Source: Kineosporia rhizophila (GTDB lineage Bacteria > Actinomycetota > Actinomycetes > Actinomycetales > Kineosporiaceae). Taken from it: a DNA stretch of 64,000 bases. The stretch is from positions 62,001 through 126,000 of the forward strand of contig NZ_JAJSOH010000006.1 of NCBI RefSeq assembly GCF_021277265.1, given 5' to 3'. The notes beneath the pieces were generated by a model. That model was not told the DNA's origin. It was given only the letters and a program-made list of their open reading frames with translations, and did no database searches. Positions 13,401-19,558 of the stretch are shown here, piece after piece; position 1 is the stretch's first letter; each line of letters starts with the position of its first letter. The translations under genes were made by a program, and so were the position numbers.

Positions 13401-16400
13401 GCCGGGTCGCGAGCCGGGGCCGCGGTGTGGGGCCTCGGGCGGGTAGCGGCGCGAGAGCAGACCGGTCGCTGGGGTGGGCTGATCGACCTGCCTGCCGAAC
13501 TGGATGATGCCGGGCGCGCCCGGCTGCAGAGCCTGCTCGCACAGGGGCGGGCGGGAGAGGAACAGACGGCGATCCGGGCGGGCAAGGTGCTCGGACGCCG
13601 TCTGGTCCGGACCGCCGCTTCTGCCCGGGACGTTTGGCGGCCGGAAGGCACGGTCGTGGTCAGCGGGGACGCCGCTGATGTGGCTGGGCCGCTGGTGCGG
13701 TGGTTGCTGGAGTCGGGGGCGGAGCGGGTGGTGGTGACCGGTCCGGGCGACCTGACGGACCCGGCCGTTCCGACGCGCTCGGTGAGCCAGGAAGGTCCGG
13801 TGAGCTCCGTGGGTTCGGCGAGTTCGGTGGGCGAGGCGGGCTCGGTGGGCTCGGTGGGCTCGGTGGGCTCGGCAGGCCTGGTGAGTGAGGCAGGCCCCGT
13901 GGGTGAGGCAGGCCCCGTGGGTGAGGCAGGCCCGGTTGGAGCTGCCCCGGCCGAGGGCCTGATCCGCCGGCCCTTCGCCGATCTGGGCCAGGTGATGGCG
14001 GAGTTCGCTCCCAAGGCGGTGCTGCACACGGTGGCACCGGGCGCTCCCGGGGCCTTGGGTGAGCTCTTGCCGGAGCAGGTGGAACAGGAGTTGGCCGAGG
14101 TGGCGGCGTTCGAGGCAGCCTTGGCCGGTCACGAGCCGAAGCTGGTGGCCGTGTTGTCGGGGTTGCCGGCAAGTTGGGGCCTGACCGGCCGGGCGCTGGA
14201 TGCCGCGAGCTACGGAGCCTGGGATGCGCTTGTACAGCAGATGACGGGCCCGGACCGGGTGGCGGTGTCGGTCTCCCTGGCGGCCTTCGAGTCCGGCGCC
14301 GCATCCGAGGCCAGGCATCAGCGGCTGAACGGACTTCCTCCCATGAGTTCAGCTCCGGCGCTACGGGCACTGGCGCGAGTCCTCGGAGGCGGCGAACCCG
14401 AGCCCTTGATCGCAGATATCGACTGGACCACGGTTGCGCCCAGCTTGTTCGCCGGCCGCGCCACCACCCAGCTGAACGATCTGCCCCCAGCCCGGAAGGC
14501 CGCCGCCGAGGCAGCCCGCTCGAAGACCCGCGAATCCGACCTCGGCGAACACCTGCGTGGTCTGCCGAGGGCCGAGCGGGAGGCGGAGGTGCTGGCGGAG
14601 GTGCTGGAGCGGGTTGCCCTGGTGCTCGGACACTCCGGTGCCGCCTCGGTCGATCCCGACGTGCCCTTCCGCGACCACGGCTTGGATTCCCTGACCGCAG
14701 TCGACCTACGAGACCAGCTCACCCCGTCCTTTGGTCCAGATCTGCCGGCCACCCTGGCCTTCGACCACCCGACCGCCCGCGAACTCGCCGCCCACCTGAC
14801 CGCCGAACTGCTCGGCGGCCTCGAGACGCAGGACGGCCCGGCCGCCTCGGCCGAGACCACCGACCCGATCGTGATCGTCGGGATGGCGTGCCGATTCCCG
14901 GGTGGGGCGAACTCGCCCGAAGAGCTCTGGCAGTTGCTGGAGAACGGCACCGACGCCACCGGCGACTTCCCCTCCGACCGGGGCTGGGACCCGGCCGCGA
15001 CCAGCTTGCGGCGGGGCGGATTCCTCGACAACGCAGCCGACTTCGACCCGTCCTTGTTCGGTGTCTCACCGGCCGAGGCGCTGGTCATGGATCCGCAGCA
15101 GAGGCTTGTGCTGGAGGTCGCCTGGGAGGCCTTCGAACAGGCCGGAATCGACCCGCGCAGTGCTCGCGGCTCGGAAGTGGGGGTCTACGTCGGTGCTACC
15201 GGCGGCGACTACCGGCCCCCGCGAACCAGCCGTGGGCAGGTGCAGACCGCCCAGGCGGCGGCGGTGATCGCCGGGCGGGTGTCGTACTCGTTCGGGCTGC
15301 AGGGACCGGCCGTCACCGTGGACACGGCCTGCTCCTCCTCGCTCGTCGCGCTGCACCTGGCCGCGCAGGCGCTGCGTTCGGGGGAGTGCACGATGGCCCT
15401 GGCCGGCGGTGTGGCCGTGATGTCCACGCCGGTCGCCTTCGTCGAGTTCGGCGAACTGGGCGCCCTCTCGCCGGACGGGCGCTGCCGCGCCTTCGCCGAC
15501 GGGGCCAACGGCACCGGCTGGTCCGAAGGCGCCGGAATGCTGATGCTGGAACGAATGTCGGACGCCCGCCGCCAGGGCCACGAGATCCTTGCGGTTCTGC
15601 GGGGGTCGGCGGTCAACCAGGATGGCGCCTCCAACGGCTTCACCGCACCCAACGGGCCTGCCCAGCAGAAGGTTCTGCGGCGGGCTCTGGACAGCGCCGG
15701 ACTGCGGCCCGCAGACGTGGACGTGATCGAGGCGCACGGCACCGGCACCGCCCTGGGCGACCCGATCGAGGCGCAGGCGCTGATGGCGGTCTACGGCCGG
15801 GACCGCGAGCAGCCGGTCCTGCTCGGGTCGGTGAAGTCCAACATCGGGCACACCCAGGCCGCGGCCGGGGTGGCCGGCGTGATCAAGGCGGTGCTCGCGA
15901 TGCGGCACGGTGTCGCCCCCGCCACCCTGCACGCCGCGCAACCCTCGTCGCACGTCGACTGGCGGTCCGGAACCCTGCACCTGCTGGACGAGGCCCGGCC
16001 CTGGCCCGACTCCGGACGTCCCTTCCGCGCCGGTGTGTCGTCGTTCGGGGCGACCGGGACCAACGCGCACGTCATCCTGGAAAATGTTGAGCCGCAGCCG
16101 CTTGCGCCCAAATCCGAGCGGTGGCCGCTGCTCGTGCCGCTCGCTGCGCGCACCGGCCCGGCTCTGCGAGGGCAGGCGCGACGTCTGCTGACCCACCTGG
16201 AGTCGCAGCCGGAGCAGACGCTGACCGATGTGGCCTTCTCGCTGGCGACCACGCGGTCCGCGCTGCCGTTGCGAGCCGGGCTGGTGGCCGCCGACCGGAG
16301 GCAGTTGCTCGTCGCGCTGGACGCTTTGGCGAACGGTGAAGCGGAAGCCCCGGCGGTGCAGGGCCGGGCCGGCTCGGGCAAGCTGGCCTTCCTGTTCTCC

Positions 16401-19400
16401 GGGCAGGGGGCTCAGCATCTCGGTATGGGCAGCGAGTTGCGCTCCCGGTTCCCGGTCTTCGACCAGGCCCTGGCCGAGGTGTTCGAAGAGTTCGGCCGCC
16501 ACTTGCCGGAACCGCTGGCCGACGTGCAGTTCGGCGGCGACCCGGACCGGCTGGACCGCACGGACTGGGCGCAACCGGCCCTGTTCGCCACCGAAGTCGC
16601 GTTGTTCCGGCTGCTGGAGAGCTGGGGGCTGCGCCCGGATGTGCTGGCCGGGCACTCGATCGGAGAACTGGCCGCCGCGTACCTGGCCGGGATGCTCAAC
16701 CTGCCCGACGCCTGTGCGCTGGTCGCCGCCCGCGGTCGGCTGATGGCCCAGCTGCCGCCCGGCGGAGTGATGCTGGCCGTGCGGGCAGACGAGAAGGACG
16801 TGCTGCCGCTGCTGACCAACAATCGGGTGTCCTTGGCCGCGGTGAACGCGCCGGGCTCGGTCGTGTTGTCGGGGGCTGAGGCGGACGTCCTGGCTGTCGC
16901 CGGGCAACTGCCGGGCAAGGTGCGCCGGCTGAAGGTCTCGCACGCCTTCCACTCGTCCCTGATGGATCCGATGCTGGAGGAATTCCGGTCCGTGGCCGAG
17001 AGGCTGACCTATCGGCCGCCTACGCTCGCACTGGTCTCGACGGTCACCGGTGAACCGGTCGACACCGAACAGTTCTGCACGCCCGAGTACTGGGTGCAGC
17101 AGGTGCGCCGTCCCGTCCGGTTCAGTGCCGCGGTGGCATCGCTCGCGGCGGCGGGGGTGAGCCGGTTCCTCGAGGTGGGTCCGGATTCCGTGCTCGGTAG
17201 TCAGGCCGAGATGTCGCTGTCCGACGACAGCGTGGTGGTGTCGGCGCAGAAGGCGGGGACCTCGGAAGCGCAGGCCCTCCTCACCGCGGTGGCTCGCCTG
17301 CACGTGGCCGGTATCAGCCCGGACTGGTCGGCCCTGTACCCGGGGGCGCACCGGGTGGCCCTGCCCACCTACGCCTTCGACCGCCAGCGGTTCTGGCCCG
17401 ACGCCGAGCCCCGTCACGAGGTTGCCCCGACCACTGCGGACGGAGAGTTCTGGGCCGAGGTGAGTGAGGGCGACACCGATGCCCTGGCTGAGCGTCTGGG
17501 CCTGCCCAGCGACTCGCTGGACGCGGTGCTGCCGGCCCTGGCCGGATGGCACCAGCGGCAGAAGACCACGTCGGTGCTGAATTCCTGGCAGTACCGGACC
17601 GGCTGGCAGCCCTGGGCGCCGACCGAGGTGGCCGGTCGGCCCGGAACGACGGGGCCGACGGAACCTGTCGCCGGAAAGAGGTGGCTGGTCGTGGTTCCGG
17701 CCGCGCACGCCGACGATCCGTGGGCCCTGGCCGTCGCGGCCGCTCTTCCTGGAACGGCAGAAGTGCTCAGAGTCGCCCAGCCAAACCCGCAGCACCTCGC
17801 CGACCGCCTGCCGCAGGCCGCCGAGGCCGTCGTCTCCCTCCTGGCCCTGGCCGGGCGCGAGGGCCCAGCGCTGACCGCAGTTCTGAGCCAGGCCCTGCAG
17901 CAGGCCGGCCTGCGGGCGCCGCTGTGGTGCCTGACCCGCGCCGCCACCTCTGCGGGTGGTTTCCAGGCCGGGCCTGATGTCTGGCAGGCCGGGGTCTGGG
18001 GGCTGGGCCGGGTTCTGGCCGTGGAACAGCCCGAAACCTGGGGCGGCCTGATCGACCTGCCCGAGACGGTCGAGGGGCATACGTTGTCGGCCGTTCTCAC
18101 CGCCGAGACTCCGGAGGACCAGTTCGCCGTTCGGGACGACGAGATTCTGGTGCGTCGCCTGCTGACCGGCTCGGCCAATGAACAGGAGTTGGGCCCGGAG
18201 TGGCGGCCGGACGGCACCGTTCTGATCACCGGTGGTACCGGCGCCCTGGGCCAGTACCTGGCCCGGCATCTGGCCGGACGGGGAGCCAGGCACCTGGTGT
18301 TGGCGGGACGACGCGGACTGGAGGCTCCGGGCGTCCATGATTTGAAGAAGGAACTGGGGGCGCAGGGGACCACGGTCGATGTGGTGAGTTGCGATGTCTC
18401 GGACCGAGAGGCCCTTTCCCAGGTGCTGACCCAGTTCCCGCCGCGAGCGGTGCTGCACGCGGCCGGCGTGCTGGACGACGGGGTGGTGAGCACCTTGACC
18501 CCCGAACGATTCGCCGAGGTCAGGCAGGCCAAGGCCGATTCAGCGGTGCTCCTGGACGAGTTGCTGAGCGAGGCCGACCTGTCTGCGTTCGTGCTCTTCT
18601 CCTCGGCTGCTGCGGTGTTCGGCAGCCCGGGGCAGGGCAGTTATGCCGCGGCGAACGCGGTGCTGGACGCGCTGGCCGAACGGCGCCGGGTGGCGGGCCG
18701 AGCGGGTGTGTCGATCGCCTGGGGTACGTGGGGCGATGCGGCGCCAGGTGCGGGCATGGTCGGTGACCGTGCGGTGCAGGGTTCGGTACGGATGGGGGTG
18801 CGCCCGATGGATCCGGCACTGGCGGCCCAGGCTCTCGACCGGGTCTGCGCCGGTTCCGCGCCGGCCGTGATCGTGGCCGACATCGACCGGGAACGATTCG
18901 CCCGCAACGCCTTCAGCCGACCGCGGCCCGACCGTCTGCTCGCGGACCTGCCCGAGTACCAGGCTCTCGACATCGCTCCCCAGGAGCCGACCGAGGTAGT
19001 GGCGGACCTTCGGGGACGACTGTTGTCGCGTCCTTCGGGGGAAAGGCCGGGGCTGGTGCTGGACGTGGTCTGCACTCAGGTGGCGGCCGTGCTCGGCTAC
19101 TCCGGGCCGGGACAGGTGGAGACCACGACCAGTTTCGGCGACCTCGGGTTCGACTCGGTCAGCGCGATCGAGCTGCGCAACCGGCTGAACGCGGCGACCG
19201 GGCTGACCCTGCCGGCCACCCTGGTCTTCGACCATCCCTCGGCCCAGGCCCTGGCCCGGCACGTCCTCGGCCAGCTGATGCCCGAGGAGCAGCCGGACGA
19301 GGAGAGCCGGGTGCGGGAGCTGCTGGCCACGCTCAGCCTGGCCCAGTTGCGGCGCAGCGGGCTGCTGGACACCCTGCTGCAGCTGGCCGACGCGCCCGAG

Positions 19401-19502
19401 GCCGAGGCGTCGAGCAACGGCCACAGCAACGGATCCTCTGACGGTCTCGACCAGATGGACCTGGACGAGCTGGTGCGGGTGGCTCTGCAGAACGAGGACT
19501 GA
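1..19502 (+). CDS. Modular type I polyketide synthase, five modules visible, 5' end outside window (PKS1)
   Basis: A cytoplasmic multimodular PKS extends a polyketide chain held on acyl carrier protein arms. The reading frame is open to the left edge (first full codon at 3) and ends at TGA 19500-19502, giving about 6,499 visible residues. Order: KR-ACP / KS-AT-KR-ACP / KS-AT-KR-ACP / KS-AT-inactive KR-ACP / KS-AT-KR-ACP / docking tail. All four KS domains keep the DTACS cysteine and the HGTGT histidine region, and all five ACPs keep the phosphopantetheine serine. AT motifs predict methylmalonyl for the second visible module and malonyl for the next three. There is no thioesterase; the acidic C-terminal tail looks like a docking domain, so the chain should pass to another subunit. 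The order of building blocks matches modules 10-14 of nystatin/amphotericin synthases (NysI/AmphI type); that assignment is inference. Confidence 0.96.
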   Translation, partial: AVLGADQVPPEETALLEAAFEAAGAQLTSVAEAVDGILSLHALGEDPVAPTLDLVSRHVAGPEDVPLWLVTRRATTDPTAAQLAGLGRVAALESPRGWGGQIDLDGPLTEAVATRLVAALHRGGEEDQFRITERGTEGRRLRKAGPAPAASDFTVAGTVLVTGGTGALGSQVARWLAARGARKLVLLSRRGPQAPGAVDLAAELSGNGVQVEVVACDLSDRQALAAVLAEHPVDAVIHAAGLGQADEPLAGTSPDRFAEIVQAKVDGARHLDELLADRALQFFVLFGSVAGVWGGAGQGAYVAANAALDALAADRHARGLPATSIAWGAWGGEGLAADDVFAEQIRRRGLGLLPPDEAVAELGRAISSGQPQMVVADVEWDRFLPVYTSGRPSAFFSELQAPAESAPTGEWAERLSAMSESERRRTLLDLVRSEVAAVLGHSSGAAVGERKAFQEMGFDSLTAVELRQRLVSVTGLDLPTTLVFDHPNPADLVQFLQSRLNGRTRSPIASGPAAASQEPIAIVGMACRLPGGVASPEDLWDLVLEGGDAISGFPAGRGWDPEALYDPDPDRSGHTYTLEGGFLHEADQFDAAFFGISPREAQAMDPQQRLLLETAWETLERAGLDPDALRGSRTGVFVGSSAQEYGAGVGEGAEGHLVTGTLPSVLAGRLSYALGLRGPAVMVDTACSSSLVALHLAVQSLRSGESTLALAGGVTVMTTPAAFVAFSRQRALAADGRCKAFAEGADGMALAEGVGLLLVERLSDAQRNGHPVLAVVRGSAVNQDGASNGLTAPNGPAQEQVIRDALTAAGLTAAEVDAVDAHGTGTALGDPIEVQALQAAYGPDRRQPLRVGSVKSNIGHTQSAAGVASVIKMVQALQHARLPRTLHVSEPSSRVRWADAAVQLLTEEQDWPVTGRPRRAAVSSFGISGTNAHVVLEQSPADTGVADEAPEPGVLPFLISGRGRPAVRANAGRLAAVVPGVERRDLAWSLATARARHEHRAVVVAADREELWTGLRAVAEAAPSAGVVEGSADVSGRVVFVFPGQGAQWVGMGARLLDASPVFAERLAECSLALAQYVDFSVLDVLRGAPQAPALERVDVVQCSSFAVMVSLAALWRSHGVQPDAVIGHSQGEIAAACVAGALSLDDAARVVARRSQAIAATLAGAGAMASVQLPVAQVQERLTAWGGRLSVAAVNGPASVVVSGDVEPMDELLAELAGQEVRARRIAVDYASHSAQVEALEDSLQRTLSRVRPGRTEIAMLSTVTGQWLDGTELDARYWYQNLRSPVQLEPAVRSLRDGGHHAFVEISPHPVLTVGIQATLEDGPTNVDVPTVVLGTLRRDQDDQTRVLTTLAEAWVRGLPVDWNTVLPAGQRIDLPTYAFQHESYWALPVEKNAAAADPDSERFWSAVERADLDELTAGLDVEPDALVAVLPALSGWRRAAGERSLTESWRYREVWRPLAEDLRPLEGNWLLVRSAEDCAVADAVEAALRDHGATVRPVPIGPEQTGRAAVAEALADQALDLRAVVSVLGLAPHGLAATLGLVQALGDLSLDAPLWCLTQGAVSTGRNDLLTAPEQAQILGLGRTAALEHPQRWGGLIDLPADLGPRTARSLAAALGGSSGEDQLAVRPGGLLARRLVAAPAPRSAAPDWTPQGTVLITGGTGTIAPHVARWLAGLGATDIVLTSRRGDQAPGAADLVADLTRAGARAEVLACDVSDRDAVAQLLQHLAGQGRAVRTAVHAAAQIELRPLAETTPEEFAAVLAAKVDGARHLADLLDPEILDRFVLYSSTVGMWGSGAHGAYAAGNAYLTALAEQRRGQGLPATAVAWGIWSDDRALGRVDPEQIRRSGLDFMPAAQALAALRRALTDDEVALTVAAVDWERYYPVFTSGRDTRLFSELPAVRLLTTAAQEAPAQVEGEFATRLRQVPERERERLVLDLVRAQAASVLGHSGPEAVPPTKAFRDIGFDSLTAVDLRTRLATATGTTLPTTLVFDHPTAGALSAHLLTLLTPGAGGGSALIRAEADSEEPIAIVSMACRYPGGADSPEQLWDLIRDGVDAISTFPADRGWDAQTLYDPDPDRPGHTYSVNGGFLHEAAAFDAGFFGISPREALAMDPQQRLLLEVAWETFERAGIEPGSMRGSRTGVFVGASYQDYAGEGGGADGHEITGAIPSIASGRIAYLLGLEGPALSVDTACSSSLVALHLACQSLRSGESSLALAGGVAVMSTPAAFVGFSRQRAMAPDGRCKAYSDDADGMSLAEGAGLVMLERLSDARRNGHPVLALVRGSAINQDGASNGLTAPSGPAQERVVRQALANAGLAPAEVDLVEGHGTGTRLGDPIEARALLATYGGDRERPLLLGSVKSNIGHTQMASGIAGVIKAVLAMRHRTAPRTLHADTPSSHVDWSAGAVEVLTSEQPWPRTGRPMRAAVSSFGLSGTNAHTVLEEAPSETPTERELVGPQTLPILLSGQDESALRAGAARLVSAADRLLDEPLDLAYSLAATRTAHTERAAILASDRDQVLSALTHLASGTPDRAILRGTAKSSRLAFLFGGQGGQRLGMGRELAETYPVFAAAWDEVLAQLDPGLRHVVHGDDAAALEQTGWTQPALFAFEVALFRLLESWGVQPDAVAGHSVGEIAAAHVAGVLSLEDAGRLVSARARLMQALPEGGAMIAIQATEAEVSARLEGSLSIAAVNGPRSVVVSGDASAAASLAQAFSVEGRRTRRLSVSHAFHSPLMEPVLDELDTVAAELDHRPPMLPLVSGVTGQIATLETLSAPGYWVQHARGTVRFADVVHTLAASGVKGFLEVGADAVLTPMVGETLGPDPDLTVLPTLRRDRSETEALLTALAGLHVRGFAVDWAEFYRGTGARRIDLPTYAFQRRRYWPKTAAGAPTAAGRYQVRWHPAVNGDVPASSGRRLALVPAALQDDPWIGAVLAALGDVTVLPVAQIDRAALAEQLRSAASPGQIVSFLALSDTSEGLLATLALVQALGDAGLGAPVWCLTRGAVSTGTAQPPSSPIQAGVWGLGRTIALERPTAWGGLLDLPTELDPTVLKRLSEALALGGDEDQIAVRRAGVFVRRLVRSPQTRSGRDFRPNGTVLVTGGTGALGKEVARWLTGLGAARVVLAGRRGLAAPGAEELAQELGTAVEIVACDVSDREALTALLERTGPLQAVIHAAGVLDDGVLHGLTPERLETVLRAKVTSAWLLHELTGSADLEAFVLFSSTSGVVGSAGQASYSAANAMLDALAEHRHGLGLPATSIAWGPWAGDGMAAGEGVGDRLRRGGLRPLAPAAAVAALGEAISSGQPTVVVADLDEPRFAAAYSASRPNPSLIEIAPPHRTVTAAADPVPVSGRAEHLLDLVRTQAAAVLGHDDTEPVSADRPFAELGFTSLTALELGNALSAATGLSLPATLIFDYPTPRDLARMLKGTLTGADQTATPTAVRPVDDDPVVIVGMGCRFPGGITGPDQLWQLLVEKQDAISAFPADRGWDLDALADGLSVTREGGFLDDVAGFDAEFFGISPREALAMDPQQRLVLETAWEALERAGIDPLALRGDQAGVFVGTNGQDYGGLLRSGTEDVRGHAATGTTASVLSGRLAYSLGLTGPAITVDTACSATLVAMHLAAQALRSGECSLALAGGVSVMSSPDSFVEFSAQGGLAADGRCKSFAAGADGTSWSEGSGMLVLERLSDARRLGHPVLAVVKGSAVNQDGASNGLTAPNGPSQERVIRQALASAGLTPGDVDVVEAHGTGTELGDPIEARALLTTYGQDRAPERPLWLGSVKSNLGHTQAAAGAAGVMKMVLAMRHGMLPATVHVDQPTPHVDWTRGAVRLLTEAQDWASDQKPRRAGVSAFGVSGTNAHVILEQIEDDSPATTVDSGPLSGTLPWVVSARSEAALAEQIERLTSSPQLVAETGAGLARRAVLPQRAVLLAGPDGVLEVARAGAAENGRLAYLFGGQGGQRPGMGRELAEAFPAFAMAWDEVLAQFDPELREVVLGEDAVVLERTEWAQPALFAFEVALFRLLESWGVRPDTVAGHSVGEIAAAHVAGVFSLEDACRLVAARGRLMQALPSGGAMLSVRVSEQEALDELADRPEVGLAAVNGPRSVVLAGPREDLEPLALAWAAPQYRATWLSVSHAFHSPLIDPVLDELHAVVAELDLRTPELNLVSTVTGSRITDEICDPAYWVRHARQTVRFADAVRTLREQGATWFVEVGPGGALAASTRLVIEDESSSGRRSLVTPLLRREVGEVEAVLTGVANLWTAGVPVRWSSFYPGITADWGQLPTYPFQHRRYWPEPAAAKADPRDAAFWDAVEQTDAPAVAELVGLPAEALQDVLPALSSWRRERDQVQAAQEWCHAWRWSALPTPTMATPAGKWLVVGRDGDADVPVPAGAVRVELGSLTEQMGDHADAVGVLLLPRAADPGTLLTLLRAMDDAGLDAPLWCLTREAVVAGVSDPAGSRAGAAVWGLGRVAAREQTGRWGGLIDLPAELDDAGRARLQSLLAQGRAGEEQTAIRAGKVLGRRLVRTAASARDVWRPEGTVVVSGDAADVAGPLVRWLLESGAERVVVTGPGDLTDPAVPTRSVSQEGPVSSVGSASSVGEAGSVGSVGSVGSAGLVSEAGPVGEAGPVGEAGPVGAAPAEGLIRRPFADLGQVMAEFAPKAVLHTVAPGAPGALGELLPEQVEQELAEVAAFEAALAGHEPKLVAVLSGLPASWGLTGRALDAASYGAWDALVQQMTGPDRVAVSVSLAAFESGAASEARHQRLNGLPPMSSAPALRALARVLGGGEPEPLIADIDWTTVAPSLFAGRATTQLNDLPPARKAAAEAARSKTRESDLGEHLRGLPRAEREAEVLAEVLERVALVLGHSGAASVDPDVPFRDHGLDSLTAVDLRDQLTPSFGPDLPATLAFDHPTARELAAHLTAELLGGLETQDGPAASAETTDPIVIVGMACRFPGGANSPEELWQLLENGTDATGDFPSDRGWDPAATSLRRGGFLDNAADFDPSLFGVSPAEALVMDPQQRLVLEVAWEAFEQAGIDPRSARGSEVGVYVGATGGDYRPPRTSRGQVQTAQAAAVIAGRVSYSFGLQGPAVTVDTACSSSLVALHLAAQALRSGECTMALAGGVAVMSTPVAFVEFGELGALSPDGRCRAFADGANGTGWSEGAGMLMLERMSDARRQGHEILAVLRGSAVNQDGASNGFTAPNGPAQQKVLRRALDSAGLRPADVDVIEAHGTGTALGDPIEAQALMAVYGRDREQPVLLGSVKSNIGHTQAAAGVAGVIKAVLAMRHGVAPATLHAAQPSSHVDWRSGTLHLLDEARPWPDSGRPFRAGVSSFGATGTNAHVILENVEPQPLAPKSERWPLLVPLAARTGPALRGQARRLLTHLESQPEQTLTDVAFSLATTRSALPLRAGLVAADRRQLLVALDALANGEAEAPAVQGRAGSGKLAFLFSGQGAQHLGMGSELRSRFPVFDQALAEVFEEFGRHLPEPLADVQFGGDPDRLDRTDWAQPALFATEVALFRLLESWGLRPDVLAGHSIGELAAAYLAGMLNLPDACALVAARGRLMAQLPPGGVMLAVRADEKDVLPLLTNNRVSLAAVNAPGSVVLSGAEADVLAVAGQLPGKVRRLKVSHAFHSSLMDPMLEEFRSVAERLTYRPPTLALVSTVTGEPVDTEQFCTPEYWVQQVRRPVRFSAAVASLAAAGVSRFLEVGPDSVLGSQAEMSLSDDSVVVSAQKAGTSEAQALLTAVARLHVAGISPDWSALYPGAHRVALPTYAFDRQRFWPDAEPRHEVAPTTADGEFWAEVSEGDTDALAERLGLPSDSLDAVLPALAGWHQRQKTTSVLNSWQYRTGWQPWAPTEVAGRPGTTGPTEPVAGKRWLVVVPAAHADDPWALAVAAALPGTAEVLRVAQPNPQHLADRLPQAAEAVVSLLALAGREGPALTAVLSQALQQAGLRAPLWCLTRAATSAGGFQAGPDVWQAGVWGLGRVLAVEQPETWGGLIDLPETVEGHTLSAVLTAETPEDQFAVRDDEILVRRLLTGSANEQELGPEWRPDGTVLITGGTGALGQYLARHLAGRGARHLVLAGRRGLEAPGVHDLKKELGAQGTTVDVVSCDVSDREALSQVLTQFPPRAVLHAAGVLDDGVVSTLTPERFAEVRQAKADSAVLLDELLSEADLSAFVLFSSAAAVFGSPGQGSYAAANAVLDALAERRRVAGRAGVSIAWGTWGDAAPGAGMVGDRAVQGSVRMGVRPMDPALAAQALDRVCAGSAPAVIVADIDRERFARNAFSRPRPDRLLADLPEYQALDIAPQEPTEVVADLRGRLLSRPSGERPGLVLDVVCTQVAAVLGYSGPGQVETTTSFGDLGFDSVSAIELRNRLNAATGLTLPATLVFDHPSAQALARHVLGQLMPEEQPDEESRVRELLATLSLAQLRRSGLLDTLLQLADAPEAEASSNGHSNGSSDGLDQMDLDELVRVALQNED
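1554..6030 (+). other. PKS1 visible module 2: KS-AT(methylmalonyl)-KR(A2-type)-ACP
   Basis: KS 1554-2816 (active Cys 2061, DTACSSS). AT about 3114-4010 has GHSQG (Ser 3390) and YASH at 3693, both methylmalonyl-CoA signatures. KR catalytic half starts at 4968; Ser 5373, Tyr 5412 and Asn 5424 are present. Trp at 5388 and His at 5403, with no LDD, indicate A2 type, which predicts an epimerised methyl and an L-hydroxyl. The cofactor loop reads GGTGTIAP, so the last Gly of GxGxxG is Ala. ACP Ser is at 5913. This is the only methyl-branching module visible in this protein, which fits the C16 methyl of polyene macrolides (later oxidised to a carboxylate in that family). Confidence 0.88.
6090..10310 (+). 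other. PKS1 visible module 3: KS-AT(malonyl)-KR(B-type)-ACP
   Basis: KS 6090-7350 (Cys 6594). AT about 7650-8570 has GHSVG (Ser 7911) and HAFH (8202), predicting malonyl-CoA; its N-terminal motif is GGQGGQ rather than the common SGQGxQ. KR catalytic half starts at 9306; LDD at 9558-9566 and Tyr 9729 with the YxxxN spacing predict an active B-type KR giving a D-hydroxyl. The ACP serine is at 10191, but the residue before it is Thr (codon 10188, GFTSL) instead of the usual Asp. Confidence 0.88.
10365..14815 (+). other. PKS1 visible module 4: KS-AT(malonyl)-inactive KR-ACP (ketone-forming)
   Basis: KS 10365-11625 (Cys 10863, DTACSA). AT about 11871-12740 has GHSVG (Ser 12138) and HAFH (12435), predicting malonyl-CoA. 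The ketoreductase region (about 13100-14490) still has the conserved structural half (LWCLTR, WGLGRVAA, GGLIDLP). In the catalytic half, however, the NADPH loop is replaced by VSGDAADVAG (13659 on), the LDD segment and catalytic Lys are missing, and the Asn after the remaining Tyr (14211) is Asp. A low-complexity insert sits at 13796-13938. The beta-keto group should be left unreduced, as in the hemiketal-ketone module (module 13) of nystatin/amphotericin synthases. ACP Ser is at 14688. Confidence 0.88.
13796..13938 (+). repeat. Tandem repeats inside the dead KR of PKS1 module 4
   Basis: Three perfect copies of a 9-bp unit (CTCGGTGGG) lie at 13841-13867. Two perfect copies and a third degenerate copy of an 18-bp unit (GTGAGGCAGGCCCCGTGG) lie at 13885-13938, with related degenerate copies upstream. 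They encode a Ser/Val/Gly then Glu/Ala/Gly/Pro/Val low-complexity stretch (SVG and EAGPVG motifs). The units are multiples of three, so the frame is kept. The tract sits where the Rossmann fold of an active KR should be, consistent with relaxed selection on a non-functional domain. Confidence 0.9.
14862..19275 (+). other. PKS1 visible module 5: KS-AT(malonyl)-KR(B-type)-ACP
   Basis: KS 14862-16085 (Cys 15330). Its early motif is VSPAEALVMDP where most modules here have ISPREAL. AT about 16380-17290 has GHSIG (Ser 16656) and HAFH (16941), predicting malonyl-CoA. KR catalytic half starts at 18213, with LDD at 18471-18479 and Tyr 18642 followed by the expected Asn, so it should be an active B-type reductase. 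ACP Ser is at 19155 (GFDSV). The docking tail follows. Confidence 0.88.
19300..19499 (+). other. C-terminal docking segment of PKS1
   Basis: After the last ACP comes a helix-forming stretch (VRELLATLSLAQLRR followed by SGLLDTLLQLA), a Ser/Asn/Gly linker, and a final acidic helix ending MDLDELVRVALQNED. Tails of the form DxDxLVxxAL are typical of type I PKS C-terminal docking domains, which bind the coiled-coil N terminus of the next subunit. The likely partner is the N terminus of PKS2. Confidence 0.75.
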
Positions 19503-19505
19503 ACG

Positions 19506-19543
19506 GACGAAGCCCCCGGCCCTTACGGGTCGAGGGCTTCGTC
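19506..19543. terminator. Hairpin terminator between convergent PKS1 and P450 genes
   Basis: A perfect 10-bp inverted repeat (GACGAAGCCC at 19506-19515 and GGGCTTCGTC at 19534-19543) encloses an 18-nt loop. It lies 4 nt after the PKS1 stop and 16 nt beyond the stop of the P450 gene coming from the other side, and it can fold in both transcripts, so a bidirectional terminator is likely. There is no long T run, as is common in actinomycetes. Confidence 0.8.
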
Positions 19544-19558
19544 GTGGTCAGAGAAGAG

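Noticed and set aside
10365..16085. KS domains with DTACSA instead of DTACSS taken as loading or inactive KS
   Set aside because: The active Cys is intact and the HGTGT and NIGH/NLGH motifs follow normally; loading KSQ domains have Gln in place of Cys.
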